DNA from: Aeromicrobium sp.
GTDB lineage: Bacteria > Actinomycetota > Actinomycetes > Propionibacteriales > Nocardioidaceae
Direction of reading: 5' to 3'
Assembly (NCBI RefSeq): GCF_023146395.1
Contig: NZ_JAGLCD010000007.1
Location: forward strand, 1-64,000
DNA length: 64,000 nt
In this document: positions 1 to 8,915 of the stretch, in pieces
Numbering within the stretch: the first letter of the stretch is position 1
Layout: each line of letters begins with the position of its first letter
Notes under the pieces: generated by a model
The model's database searches: none
Seen by the model: the letters and a program-made list of their open reading frames with translations, nothing else
Told to the model about the DNA's origin: nothing
Position numbers and translations under genes: made by a program

Positions 1-33
1 ATCGTCGCTCGCAGAGCTCGCGAGATCGCTCGA

Positions 34-2391
34 CTACAGCTTCTCGAGCTTGGCGTACCTCAGGATCAGCCGCTTGACCCCGGCAGAGCCGAAGTCGACC
101 GACGCCTGCATGTTCTGCCCGCTGCCGTCGAGCGAGACGACCGTGCCCAGACCGAACGTGTCGTGGGTGACGCGGTCGCCGGGCTCGAACGAGGCGACAC
201 CGGTCATGTCGGCCGAGCGCGAGACCGAGCGCGAGCTGAAGGTCTCGGCGCGACGCGTCGTGACCGACGGGGTGGACGGCATCCACTGCGTGGGCGGGCT
301 GGCCTCGCGCCGCCAGTCGACGAGCTCGTCCGGCACCTCGTCGAGGAAGCGCGACGCGGGGTTGTAGGCGGGGGCGCCCCAGGCCGACCGGCTCGTGGCC
401 CGCGTGAGGTAGAGGCGCTCGCGGGCCCGCGTGATGCCGACGTAGGCCAGCCGGCGCTCCTCGGCCAGCTCGTCGGTATCGGCGAGCGAGCGCATGTGCG
501 GGAAGATGCCGTCCTCCATGCCGGTCAGGAACACGACCGGGAACTCCAGCCCCTTGGCGGTGTGCAGGGTCATGAGGGTCACGACGCCGTCACCCTCCTC
601 GGGCAGCGAGTCGGCATCGGCCACGAGGGCCACCCGCTCCAGGAACGCGTCGAGTGATCCCGGTGCGAACGGTGCGGCGTCGTCGACCTGCCCCTCGGTG
701 GGAACGTCCGGCTCCGCCGCGACCCCCGGCTCGTCCTCGTCGATCGTGGCAGCGGCCGTGACGAACTCCCGCGCCACCGCGACGAGCTCGGCGAGGTTCT
801 CGACCCGGGTCTCGTCCTGCGGGTCGTCACTGGCCTCGAGGGCGGCCAGGTACCCGGTGCGGGTGAGCGCCGCCTCGAGCACCTGATCGGCCGGTGCACC
901 GTCGGCCGCCATCGTGCGCAGGTCGTCCATGACCGTCTGGAACTCGCGGACGGCATTGGCCGACCGGGTGGCCAGCTCGCCCACCTCGTCGACACGGCGC
1001 ATCGCGTCGGTCAGGCTGATGCGCTCGCGGGAGGCGAAGCCCTCCAGCGCGGCCTCGGCGCGCTCGCCGATCCCGCGCTTGGGCTCGTTGACGATGCGCC
1101 GCAGCGAGACGACATCACGCTCGTTGGCGATGGCGCGCAGGTAGGCCAGCGCGTCGCGGACCTCCTTGCGCTCGTAGAACCGCACGCCACCCACGACCCG
1201 GTACGGCAGGCCGACCCGGATGAACACTTCCTCGAACACCCGGCTCTGCGCGTTGGTGCGGTAGAACACCGCGACCTCGGCCGGGGTGACGACCGAGTCG
1301 TCGGTGAGCTCGTCGATCTCGTCGGCGATGAACTGCGCCTCGTCGCGCTCGTCGTCGCCCACGTACCCGACGATCGGCTCGCCCTGCCCCGCGGCGGACC
1401 AGAGATTCTTCGCCGGCCGGTTCTCGTTGCGGCTGATGACCGCGTTGGCGGCCGACAAGATGGTCTGGGTCGAGCGGTAGTTCTGCTCCAGGACGATCGT
1501 CTCGGCGTGGGGGAAGTCCTGCTCGAACTCCAGGATGTTGCGGATCGTGGCGCCGCGGAAGGCGTAGATCGACTGGTCGGAGTCACCCACGACCATGAGG
1601 TCGGTCTCCGGGTCGCTGAGCTCACGGATGAGCTGGTACTGCGCGTGGTTGGTGTCCTGGTACTCGTCGACCAGCACGTGGCGGAAGCGGCGCCGATACG
1701 CCTCGGCGACGGCCGGGAACGCCTGGAACAGGTGGACCGTGTGCATGATCAGGTCGTCGAAGTCCATCGCGTTGGCGGCGGCCAGACGGCGCTGGTACTC
1801 GCCGTACACCTCGGCGAAGGTCTCCTCGGTCGGCGTCGCGGCCTGGCTGCGGGCCGTCTCGTGGTCGACGAGCTCGTTCTTGTGGTTCGAGATCCAGTTG
1901 AGAACCGCCCGGGGCGCGACGCGCTTGGGGTCGAGCTGCAGGTCGCGGCACACGAGGGTCACGAGGCGCTTGGCGTCGGTGGCGTCGTAGACCGTGAACG
2001 AGGACGTGAAGCCCAACGTCGTGGCCTCACGTCGCAGGATCCGCACGCAGGCCGAGTGGAACGTGGAGACCCACATGGCTCGGGCCGCGCCACCGACGGA
2101 CTCCGCGACCCGCTCGCGCATCTCGGCCGCGGCCTTGTTGGTGAACGTGATGGCCAGGATCGACCCCGGGGTGGCGCCCCGGGCCGCCATCAGCCAGGCG
2201 ATGCGGCGGGTCAGGACCCGGGTCTTGCCCGACCCCGCTCCGGCGACGACGAGGAGCTGTCCGGGCTCGTGCCCGACCGCCGCCCGTTGCGGGTCGTTCA
2301 GGCCCTCCAGGAGCGTCTCCGACCGGGGCCGGCGGCGCTCGGAGGGGGTCGCCGGGGTGCGGGCTTCGGGCACGGGAAAGGGCAGCGTCAT
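34..2391 (-). CDS. pcrA: ATP-dependent DNA helicase PcrA/UvrD1
   Basis: A superfamily 1A 3'-5' DNA helicase of 785 aa, the usual length for actinobacterial PcrA/UvrD. It unwinds DNA in excision repair and clears protein-DNA roadblocks. Visible motifs in order are the Walker A GAGSGKTR near residue 52, the Q-motif region LNDPQRAAV just before it, the Walker B box DEYQDTN, the QNYRS motif, and the late motif TLHTAKGLEFPVVFLTGMED. The last 50 residues (FEPGDRVTHDTFGLGTVV) form the Tudor-like tail typical of PcrA, known in this family to contact RNA polymerase. The ATG start gives a short proline-rich leader before the helicase core. It is followed on the same strand by nothing in the window; zwf lies 44 bp upstream. 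Confidence 0.97.
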   Translation of the reverse strand: MTLPFPVPEARTPATPSERRRPRSETLLEGLNDPQRAAVGHEPGQLLVVAGAGSGKTRVLTRRIAWLMAARGATPGSILAITFTNKAAAEMRERVAESVGGAARAMWVSTFHSACVRILRREATTLGFTSSFTVYDATDAKRLVTLVCRDLQLDPKRVAPRAVLNWISNHKNELVDHETARSQAATPTEETFAEVYGEYQRRLAAANAMDFDDLIMHTVHLFQAFPAVAEAYRRRFRHVLVDEYQDTNHAQYQLIRELSDPETDLMVVGDSDQSIYAFRGATIRNILEFEQDFPHAETIVLEQNYRSTQTILSAANAVISRNENRPAKNLWSAAGQGEPIVGYVGDDERDEAQFIADEIDELTDDSVVTPAEVAVFYRTNAQSRVFEEVFIRVGLPYRVVGGVRFYERKEVRDALAYLRAIANERDVVSLRRIVNEPKRGIGERAEAALEGFASRERISLTDAMRRVDEVGELATRSANAVREFQTVMDDLRTMAADGAPADQVLEAALTRTGYLAALEASDDPQDETRVENLAELVAVAREFVTAAATIDEDEPGVAAEPDVPTEGQVDDAAPFAPGSLDAFLERVALVADADSLPEEGDGVVTLMTLHTAKGLEFPVVFLTGMEDGIFPHMRSLADTDELAEERRLAYVGITRARERLYLTRATSRSAWGAPAYNPASRFLDEVPDELVDWRREASPPTQWMPSTPSVTTRRAETFSSRSVSRSADMTGVASFEPGDRVTHDTFGLGTVVSLDGSGQNMQASVDFGSAGVKRLILRYAKLEKL

Positions 2392-2435
2392 CGTCGTCCC
2401 AGCCTAGTCGCCGGCCCCGACAGCCCCGGGTGGGG

Positions 2436-3854
2436 TCAGCCTCGCCAGCGCCGCTCGAACGGGAGCCGCCAGCGTCGCGGCGCCATGAGCTCGAGCGCGG
2501 CCTCCGGGCCCCACGACCCCTGCGGATAGGGCTGCACCGGCGGCGGGTCGTCGAGGATCGGCTGGCTGACCTCCCAGAGCCGCTCGATGCCCTCGGCCGT
2601 CGTGAAGAGGGTGCGCTCGCCCATCATCGCGTCGTGGATGAGCCGCTCGTACGCCTCGAGGACGTCACCGGAGTGGCCGGACTCCTGCATCGCGAACTGC
2701 ATCGAGAGCTTGTCGAGCGTCATGCCCGGCCCGGGTCGCTTGCCGTAGAACGACAGCGACATGCGCGAGGAGTCGGCCAGGTCGAAGGTCAGGTGGTCCG
2801 GGCCCGACCGCCCCACGCCCGAGCCCTCGGGGAACATCGACTTGGGTGGCTCGTTGAACGCGATCGAGATGATGCGCGCACCCTCGGCCATGCGCTTGCC
2901 GGTGCGCAGGTAGAACGGGACTCCCGCCCAGCGCCAGTTGTCGATCTCGGCCTTCAGCGCCACGAAGGTCTCGGTGTCGGACGCCGGGTCGACGCCCTCC
3001 TCGTCGCGGTAGCCCGCGTACTGACCCCGCACGACGTCGCCCGGCTCGAGGGGCTTCATCGACCGGAAGACCTTGTTCTTCTCCTCGCTGATCGAGGCGG
3101 AGTCGAGCGAGGTGGGCGGCTCCATGGCCATGAACGCCAGCACCTGGAACAGGTGCGTCACGACCATGTCCTTGTACGCGCCGGTGCCCTCGTAGAAGCC
3201 GGCGCGCCCCGAGACCGACAGCGTCTCCGGGATGTCGATCTCGACGTGGTCGATGAAGTTGCGGTTCCAGATCGGCTCGAACAGGCCGTTGGCGAACCGG
3301 AACGCCAGGATGTTGAGCGCGGCCTCCTTGCCGAGGAAGTGGTCGATGCGGAAGATCTGCTCCTCCTCGAACACCTCGTGAATCGCGGCGTTGAGGCTGC
3401 GCGCGCTGGCCACGTCGGTGCCGAACGGCTTCTCCATCACGATGCGGGAGCGCTCGACCAGGTCGGCGCGGTCGATCAGGTGCACGACGTCGAGCGCAGC
3501 GGCGGGCGGCACGCTCAGGTAGTGCAGCCGTCGCACGTCCTCACCGAGCGGCGCCTCGAGCTCGGCCGCCTTCTCCCGCAGCGCCTCCGGACCGTGTCCG
3601 AGCGGCAGGAACGACAGCTTCTGCGCGAAGCTCGCCCAGACGTCGGTGCGGACCGGGCGGGTGCTGAACTCCTTGCACGCCGCGAGCGCGAACTCGCGGA
3701 ACTCCTCGTCGCTGTACTCGTGGGTCGAGACCCCGAGGATGCGTGCCTCGCCCACGAGGTGGGACTCCACGAGGTGCATGAGCCCCGGCAGGAGCTTGCG
3801 CCGGGCCAGGTCGCCCGTGGCCCCGAACAGGACGATCAGGTGCGGCTGCTTCAT
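2436..3854 (-). CDS. zwf: Glucose-6-phosphate 1-dehydrogenase
   Basis: Catalyses oxidation of glucose-6-phosphate to 6-phosphogluconolactone with NADP+ (or NAD+), the entry step of the oxidative pentose phosphate pathway, in the cytoplasm. The 472-aa protein starts with the nucleotide-binding motif FGATGDLARRKLLPG at residues 9-23 and carries the substrate-binding and catalytic motif RIDHFLGKE, with the catalytic base expected in a following His (FIDHVEIDIPE). The length is close to the family norm of 470-510. It stands alone: no opcA, tal or gnd lies beside it, unlike the common actinobacterial pentose phosphate operon, so its regulation is probably independent. Same strand as pcrA, 44 bp upstream of it. 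Confidence 0.97.
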   Translation of the reverse strand: MKQPHLIVLFGATGDLARRKLLPGLMHLVESHLVGEARILGVSTHEYSDEEFREFALAACKEFSTRPVRTDVWASFAQKLSFLPLGHGPEALREKAAELEAPLGEDVRRLHYLSVPPAAALDVVHLIDRADLVERSRIVMEKPFGTDVASARSLNAAIHEVFEEEQIFRIDHFLGKEAALNILAFRFANGLFEPIWNRNFIDHVEIDIPETLSVSGRAGFYEGTGAYKDMVVTHLFQVLAFMAMEPPTSLDSASISEEKNKVFRSMKPLEPGDVVRGQYAGYRDEEGVDPASDTETFVALKAEIDNWRWAGVPFYLRTGKRMAEGARIISIAFNEPPKSMFPEGSGVGRSGPDHLTFDLADSSRMSLSFYGKRPGPGMTLDKLSMQFAMQESGHSGDVLEAYERLIHDAMMGERTLFTTAEGIERLWEVSQPILDDPPPVQPYPQGSWGPEAALELMAPRRWRLPFERRWRG

Positions 3855-3901
3855 GCTGCTCAGGCTAGTGCGGGGTCATGACGCGCGCGTGAACACGACG
3901 A

Positions 3902-5140
3902 TCAGCCCGAGGAACGCCGCTGGTCCTGCTGCTCTTCGAAGATCAGCAGCGCCTGGGCGCTGATCCGTTGCTGGGCCTCCTCGAGCGACACCCCGCTGCT
4001 CTCCAGCAGATAGGCGCCGAACGGGGAGAAGCACAGGAACTCGGGCCACAGGGTCAGCCCGGGGGCGTCCTCGTCCTGGTTCGCGAGGCAGACGGCCTCG
4101 TCGAGACCTGGGGGCGGGTCGGCCTGGACCAGGCCCAGGCCCGTTCCCTGGTCGACGAACGCGTCGAGGAGAGTCCGCGCACCCTCGTCGTTCTCGGTGG
4201 CGTAGAGCGACGTGACGTTCGACGCGACCCGGGAGACGCCAGCCCGGCTGAACGCGCGGGCGATGCCGTCGGCGTCGATCTGACGGGTCTGCGCGGCGTG
4301 GCTGCCCGCGACGTAGGCGGTCGAGGAGAGCCCCCCGCTGCTGTCGGGCGCGAGCGTCAGGCCCCACAGACCCGTGGGGTCGAGGTCGCGGACGCGCGGG
4401 GTCGCGGGGATCGCGACGGGGTCGACGTCGTCGAGGGCGAGCTCCTGGTCGGCCAGGAAGTCGGCGGCGTACGCCCGGGCGTCGTCCATGTCGCCGTCGA
4501 TGTCGTACACCCAGGCGTAGGCCAGGAACGGGCCGTACGCCCGCAGGACGTAGACCTGGTTGGCGATGTCCGGCGTGGTCGTGACGACGGCGACCGCCTG
4601 GTCGTCCGACGCGACCGGCTCGACGACCATCGACGCTCCCAGGCCGGTCGGGTCCGGGGCGACGAGGGCCGCGGCACCGGCCTGCACCGCTGCCTCGGCG
4701 GCTGCCGCGTCGGGAAGCTGCACGAGCGCGGTCGTGATCCAGGCGTCACCACCGGTGTCGACCCGCCGGGTCAGCAGCCCGGTCTGCGCACCGGCGGCCA
4801 CGACGGGCGCGCCCACCTCGCTCAACGCGAAGTCGTAATCGCCCGGGCCGACCAGCGCACCGGTCTCGACGCCGAAGCGGTCGAGTCCGGATCGCAGCTG
4901 CTGCGGCAGCACCAGGTGCCGGCCGAGGTCGTACGCGGCGACGAGCTGCGAGCTCGCCGCCGTCAGCGCCGTCGAGACGTCGGTCGCGGTGGGATCGATC
5001 CGGCCGAGGTCGAGCGCGTCGGGGTCGAACGTCGACGCGGGCGTCGGGTCCGGATCGGGGTCCTGGTCGTCCCCGCACGCCGTCAGGACCGACACCAGCA
5101 CCGCCGCCGTGGCGAGCATCGCGACCGTGCGCCTCGACAT
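3902..5140 (-). CDS. Secreted lipoprotein of unknown function
   Basis: A 412-aa protein. I chose the internal ATG at 5140 because it directly yields a clean lipoprotein signal: MSRRTVAM, a hydrophobic stretch, then the lipobox LTAC with the acylated Cys near residue 22, followed by an Asp/Pro-rich linker. The upstream ATG at 5182 would add 14 unlikely charged residues. The mature part is acidic, rich in Ala and Val, with no recognisable catalytic motif. In general composition it resembles the large lipoproteins common in Nocardiales and Propionibacteriales (DUF7373-like), but this is a weak impression. It ends 47 bp upstream of zwf and may be its own transcription unit. Confidence 0.8.
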   Translation of the reverse strand: MSRRTVAMLATAAVLVSVLTACGDDQDPDPDPTPASTFDPDALDLGRIDPTATDVSTALTAASSQLVAAYDLGRHLVLPQQLRSGLDRFGVETGALVGPGDYDFALSEVGAPVVAAGAQTGLLTRRVDTGGDAWITTALVQLPDAAAAEAAVQAGAAALVAPDPTGLGASMVVEPVASDDQAVAVVTTTPDIANQVYVLRAYGPFLAYAWVYDIDGDMDDARAYAADFLADQELALDDVDPVAIPATPRVRDLDPTGLWGLTLAPDSSGGLSSTAYVAGSHAAQTRQIDADGIARAFSRAGVSRVASNVTSLYATENDEGARTLLDAFVDQGTGLGLVQADPPPGLDEAVCLANQDEDAPGLTLWPEFLCFSPFGAYLLESSGVSLEEAQQRISAQALLIFEEQQDQRRSSG

Positions 5141-5242
5141 CGCCGACCCCCTGGTGCTCGTCCCGCGGCGAGCGGGAGCCATCGTGGCGCCGCGCCGACG
5201 CGCGGCGACCGGCCAAAGTCTAGCCAGGGCTGGCGCCGGCCG

Positions 5243-5929
5243 TCAGATCAGACGACGGTCGTTCGCCCAACGAGTGAGCTCGTGCCGGCTCGACAGCTGC
5301 AGCTTGCGCAGGACGCTCGAGACGTGGGTCTCGACGGTCTTCGGCGAGATGAACAGCTCCCGCGCGACCTCCTTGTAGGCGTAGCCGCGGGCGATGAGCC
5401 GCATGACCTCCCGTTCGCGCTCGGTCAGCCGGTCGAGGTCGGAGTCGACCTGCGCCACCTCGAGATGACCGGCGAAGGCGTCCAGGACAAATCCGGCCAG
5501 CCGCGGGCTGAACACCGCGTCGCCGGCGGCCACGCGCCCGATCGCGTCGACCAGCTCCTGGCCCGAGATCGTCTTGGTGACGTACCCGCGGGCCCCGGCC
5601 CGGATCACCCCGATCACGTCCTCGGCCGCGTCGCTGACCGAGAGCGCGAGGCAGCGCACCTCGGGCGCCGTGGTCGACAGTCGCCGGAGCACCTCCAGGC
5701 CGCCGCCACCGGGCAGGTGGACGTCCAGCAGGACGACGTCGGGCCGCGACCGGGCGATGACCTCGACCGCGGTGTCGACGTCGCCCGCCTCACCCACGAC
5801 GTCGACGGACGTCGCGACCTCCGACCGCACCCCGGTCCGGAACATCGCGTGGTCGTCGACCAGCACGACCCGCAGCGGCGTCGGCTCGGACCCCGTGGGG
5901 CTGGGGGTGGTCGGGTCAGACCCGGTCAT
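5243..5929 (-). CDS. LuxR/NarL-family two-component response regulator
   Basis: A 228-aa response regulator. The receiver domain (about 19-140) has the acidic pair VLVDDH (Asp25/Asp26), the phosphoacceptor in VVLLDVHLPG (Asp69) and the conserved Lys in GYVTKTISG. The C-terminal part (165-228) is a GerE/LuxR helix-turn-helix with LTEREREVMRLIARG and SPKTVETHVSSVLRKL. The start ATG overlaps the 3' end of the histidine kinase gene by 14 bp, so the two are translationally coupled and are partners. Together with the divergent PspC/LiaF-like protein this looks like an envelope-stress sensing module, which is inference from domain content. Confidence 0.95.
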   Translation of the reverse strand: MTGSDPTTPSPTGSEPTPLRVVLVDDHAMFRTGVRSEVATSVDVVGEAGDVDTAVEVIARSRPDVVLLDVHLPGGGGLEVLRRLSTTAPEVRCLALSVSDAAEDVIGVIRAGARGYVTKTISGQELVDAIGRVAAGDAVFSPRLAGFVLDAFAGHLEVAQVDSDLDRLTEREREVMRLIARGYAYKEVARELFISPKTVETHVSSVLRKLQLSSRHELTRWANDRRLI

Positions 5930-7226
5930 GCTCGCTCCTGGTGTCGGTCGAGGTCTCGGCCTCGAGGTGGCGGTCGCTCCGGCGCGGGAGGACCATCCTG
6001 ATCTCGGTGCCCGCCCCGGGCGCCGAACGGACGTCGGCCCGGCCCCCGTGCCGGTGCAGGCGATCGACGATCGAGCCGCGCAGGCCCATGCGATCGGGGT
6101 CGACCGCGGCGGGGTCGAAACCCGTGCCCCGGTCGCGCACGAAGACCTCGGCCATCGCCGGCGTCACCTCGGCGAAGACGTCCACCCGGTCGACGCCGGC
6201 GTGACGTGCCGCGTTGAGCACGGCCTCGCGCACGGCCCGCACGAGGGCCGCGAGATCGGGATCGACCGGAGCGTCTCCCACGACGACGAGCTCGACGGCG
6301 ACGCGGTGATGGTCCTCGACCTCGTCAGCCGCGGCCCGCAAGGCTGCGTTCAGCGTGGAGTCGGCCAGGTCGTCGCCGCCGTACAGCCAGGCCCGCAGCT
6401 CCCGCTCCTGGCGCCGCGCGACGGTCGACACCGTGGCCGGGTCGTCGGCGTACTTCTGCAGGAGCGAGAGCGTCTGGAGCACCGAGTCGTGCAGGTGGGC
6501 GGCGACGTCGGCCCGCTCCTGCGAGCGGACCCGCTCCCGCCGCTCCTCGCCCAGGTCGGCGACCAGAGAGGCGATCCAGGGACCGGCCACCAGCGCCACC
6601 CCGATCAGCGCCACCGCGATCGCGACCCCGGCATCGGCCAGCGAGGACCACCCGCCCTCGACCGTCACGGTGAACGCGGCCGCAGCACCGAGGATGCCGA
6701 TGCCGACGACGACCCGGACGATCGACCACCAGCGCAGGTGGCTCATCCCGCCGACGTCGTCCAGGCCCCGCCACATGACCGCGAGGCCGGCGCCGCCGAT
6801 CGTGAGCGGCACCAGGACGTTCCAGGCGATGCCCCGACCCGAGAGCTGCAGGGCCAGGCCCACGCCGGCACCGAGCGCGAGGACCGCGACCGCCCGGGTG
6901 TGGTCGACCCACGAGGTGGTCCGCGGCGGGCGCAGGCCGCGGCGCACCGCGGCCTCCAGGCCCGGGCTGGCGGCGTCCTCGGCCATCGGCAGGAAGCGCC
7001 AGAGCAGCAGGTACGCGACGATGCCGGTGCCGTTGACGGCGGCCGTGACGGTGAAGGCGAGGCGCACCCAGAGGGTGTCGACCCCGAGGTGCTCGGCGAC
7101 GCCCGCACTCACGCCCGACAGCAGTCGGCGGCCGGCCGGCCGATGGGCACGGCGCACGGGCGGCACCGGGCGCGGGGAGGACGGGGTCACCCCCTGATCG
7201 TCACACGTCGCCTCGCGCGGCACCAT
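5916..7226 (-). CDS. PspC-domain sensor histidine kinase (HisKA_3 type)
   Basis: Membrane sensor kinase partnering the downstream response regulator (14-bp overlap). From the N-terminus it has a PspC domain (RRLLSGVSAGVAEHLGVD), then four to five further hydrophobic segments, then a HisKA_3 dimerisation domain with the phospho-His in VAAHLHDSVLQTLS, and an HATPase_c domain with REAVLNAARHAG and DRGTGFD boxes and MGLRGSIVDRL. The start is uncertain: ATG at 7226 is given here, a GTG at 7190 (just before TPSSPRP) is also plausible and a GTG at 7247 opens the frame. PspC-fused kinases of this layout (MacS-like) are known in Streptomyces, where they respond to envelope stress; the signal here is not known. 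Confidence 0.9.
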   Translation of the reverse strand: MVPREATCDDQGVTPSSPRPVPPVRRAHRPAGRRLLSGVSAGVAEHLGVDTLWVRLAFTVTAAVNGTGIVAYLLLWRFLPMAEDAASPGLEAAVRRGLRPPRTTSWVDHTRAVAVLALGAGVGLALQLSGRGIAWNVLVPLTIGGAGLAVMWRGLDDVGGMSHLRWWSIVRVVVGIGILGAAAAFTVTVEGGWSSLADAGVAIAVALIGVALVAGPWIASLVADLGEERRERVRSQERADVAAHLHDSVLQTLSLLQKYADDPATVSTVARRQERELRAWLYGGDDLADSTLNAALRAAADEVEDHHRVAVELVVVGDAPVDPDLAALVRAVREAVLNAARHAGVDRVDVFAEVTPAMAEVFVRDRGTGFDPAAVDPDRMGLRGSIVDRLHRHGGRADVRSAPGAGTEIRMVLPRRSDRHLEAETSTDTRSEHDRV

Positions 7227-7258
7227 GAGGGAGCCGCCCCGGCTCACCCCGGGTCATC

Positions 7259-7279
7259 TCAGGGTCGGATCAGGGTCGG
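7259..7279. promoter_or_regulatory. Direct repeat in the divergent PspC promoter region
   Basis: The 10-mer TCAGGGTCGG occurs twice in tandem with an 11-bp period, roughly one helical turn, at 7259-7268 and 7270-7279. It sits between the divergent histidine kinase and PspC/LiaF-like genes, 41 bp upstream of the latter's ATG. A direct repeat with this phasing is a reasonable binding site for the neighbouring LuxR-type regulator, which would give autoregulation. This is inference from position and geometry only. Confidence 0.4.
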
Positions 7280-7320
7280 CCCCGATGGTCCGAGCCGGCT
7301 CCCGACACCACGATGGAACC

Positions 7321-8733
7321 ATGAACCAGACCACGACCCCACCGCCTCCGCCACCCGGCGGCCCCCACGCCTCAGGCACCGGTCCAGGCACCGGCCCCGA
7401 CGCCGAGCGCCTGCGGTCGATCACGTCCGCCCGGCGCGCCACGGACGGCCGCCTGCTCGCCGGCGTGGCCTCCGGGGTGGGTCGTCAGCTCGGCATCGAC
7501 CCGATCATCGTGCGCATCGTGCTCGTCGCCCTGTGCTTCGCCGGACTCTCCGGACTGATCCTCTACGCGGTGGCGTGGTTCGCGCTGCCGAGCGACGACG
7601 GTCGCCCGAGCGTCATGGCCGACTGGTTCCGGCTCGGCGACAGCGAGCCGCAGGTGCGGGTCGGCGCACTCGTGGCCGGGGGGCTCCTGGCCCTGGTCGC
7701 GATCGTCGGCGACGCCGACTGGTACTGGGGCGGGCCCCCGATCGGGGCGCTGTGGCTCGCGATCCCGGCCCTGTTCCTCTACTGGGTGTTCGCCGTGCTG
7801 CCTCGGCGCCGAGGTGGCGGCCGCGCCCCGACGACGCCCGGGCCCGTCGGTGCGCCTCCCGCGAGCGGCCCGACCGGCTACCCGCCGCCGCCGGCCACGC
7901 CCTCCGTCGCAGATCCCGGTGCGGATGCGGCCGAGGATCAGGAGCCCGACGACGTCGCCGGCGACCCGACCGACGCCACCGCGCGCGACGAGGACGTCGC
8001 GGCGGACCCGGACGAGCCCGCCACCACCAGCGATGCCGCCACCAGCGACGCCACCACCAACGACGGGGCCGGGAGCGACGACGTCCCCCCGCCACCGGCA
8101 CCGCACACCGTGGTCGGTGGACCCCAGCCGCGACCGTTCGCGCCCCGCACGCCGCCCACGCTCTTCCTGGCGACGATGTCGGTCGTGCTCATCGCGCTCG
8201 GCGGGCTCGCCACGGTCCATGCCGCGGCGGGTCTGGACCTCCCGGCGCAGACCTACCCCGCCGTCGCGCTCGGCATCGTGGGTGCTGGCCTCCTCGTCGG
8301 CGCCCGGTGGGGACGCAGCATCGCGCTGGTTCCGGTCGGGATCGTGCTGGTGGCCGTGCTCGGCGCGATCGGCCTGGTCCCCGACGGTCCCATCGGCGAC
8401 GTGCGCCGCGCCCCGTCGACCGCGGCCGCCGTCGACTCGCGGTACGAGATCGGTGCCGGGAGCCTGCGGCTCGACCTCGCCGGGGTCCGCGACCCCGAGG
8501 AGCTCCTGGGTCGCACCATCGTGGTCGACGGCGGGCTCGGCCAGGTGCGCGTCATCGTGCCCGACGACCTCCCGATCACCGTGCGGGCGACCATCGTCGG
8601 TGGTCAGATCCGGGCCCTCGGCGAGGAGACCTCCGGCCGGGGCGCGAGCCTCGACGTCGTCAGCGACGAGCGGCCCGCCCTGGTCCTGGTGATCGACCAG
8701 ACCCTCGGACAGATCGACGTGGAGCGAGCATGA
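7321..8733 (+). CDS. PspC / LiaF-like membrane protein
   Basis: A 470-aa membrane protein divergent from the PspC-kinase operon. After a Pro-rich leader, residues about 37-95 form a PspC domain (DGRLLAGVASGVGRQLGID) with a transmembrane segment; two more hydrophobic segments follow, then a long acidic Ala/Asp/Thr/Pro linker around residues 180-260, then three transmembrane segments and a C-terminal beta-rich domain (YEIGAGSLRLDLAGV, VDGGLGQVRVIVPDD) of the LiaF/DUF2154-like kind. LiaF-like proteins are known to repress two-component sensors of cell-wall stress, so this may modulate the adjacent kinase. ATG at 7321 is the first start after the intergenic region. The stop overlaps the next start by 4 bp. 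Confidence 0.85.
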   Translation: MNQTTTPPPPPPGGPHASGTGPGTGPDAERLRSITSARRATDGRLLAGVASGVGRQLGIDPIIVRIVLVALCFAGLSGLILYAVAWFALPSDDGRPSVMADWFRLGDSEPQVRVGALVAGGLLALVAIVGDADWYWGGPPIGALWLAIPALFLYWVFAVLPRRRGGGRAPTTPGPVGAPPASGPTGYPPPPATPSVADPGADAAEDQEPDDVAGDPTDATARDEDVAADPDEPATTSDAATSDATTNDGAGSDDVPPPPAPHTVVGGPQPRPFAPRTPPTLFLATMSVVLIALGGLATVHAAAGLDLPAQTYPAVALGIVGAGLLVGARWGRSIALVPVGIVLVAVLGAIGLVPDGPIGDVRRAPSTAAAVDSRYEIGAGSLRLDLAGVRDPEELLGRTIVVDGGLGQVRVIVPDDLPITVRATIVGGQIRALGEETSGRGASLDVVSDERPALVLVIDQTLGQIDVERA

Positions 8734-8915
8734 ACCAGCACCCCTTCAATCCCTGGAGCTTCGTCGCCGGAGCCCTCTTCCTGCTCATCGCGGCAGCCGG
8801 GGCGTTCGTCACGGCCGACCTCGCCAGCCCGCGGGACCTGCTGACCGCGGCCCCCGTGGCCCTGATCCTGCTCGGCGTGGGAGGCCTGGCGCTCACGTTC
8901 AAGCGGACGTCGTGA
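8730..8915 (+). CDS. Small two-helix membrane protein
   Basis: A 61-aa protein whose ATG overlaps the stop of the PspC/LiaF-like gene (ATGA), so it is very likely translated by coupling. It has two hydrophobic helices (SFVAGALFLLIAAAGAFV and PVALILLGVGGLALTF) joined by a short loop with Asp/Ser/Pro, and a basic end KRTS. I do not recognise a family. The coupling suggests it works with the PspC-like protein in the membrane. Its last 17 bp overlap the convergent phosphodiesterase gene. Confidence 0.8.
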   Translation: MNQHPFNPWSFVAGALFLLIAAAGAFVTADLASPRDLLTAAPVALILLGVGGLALTFKRTS

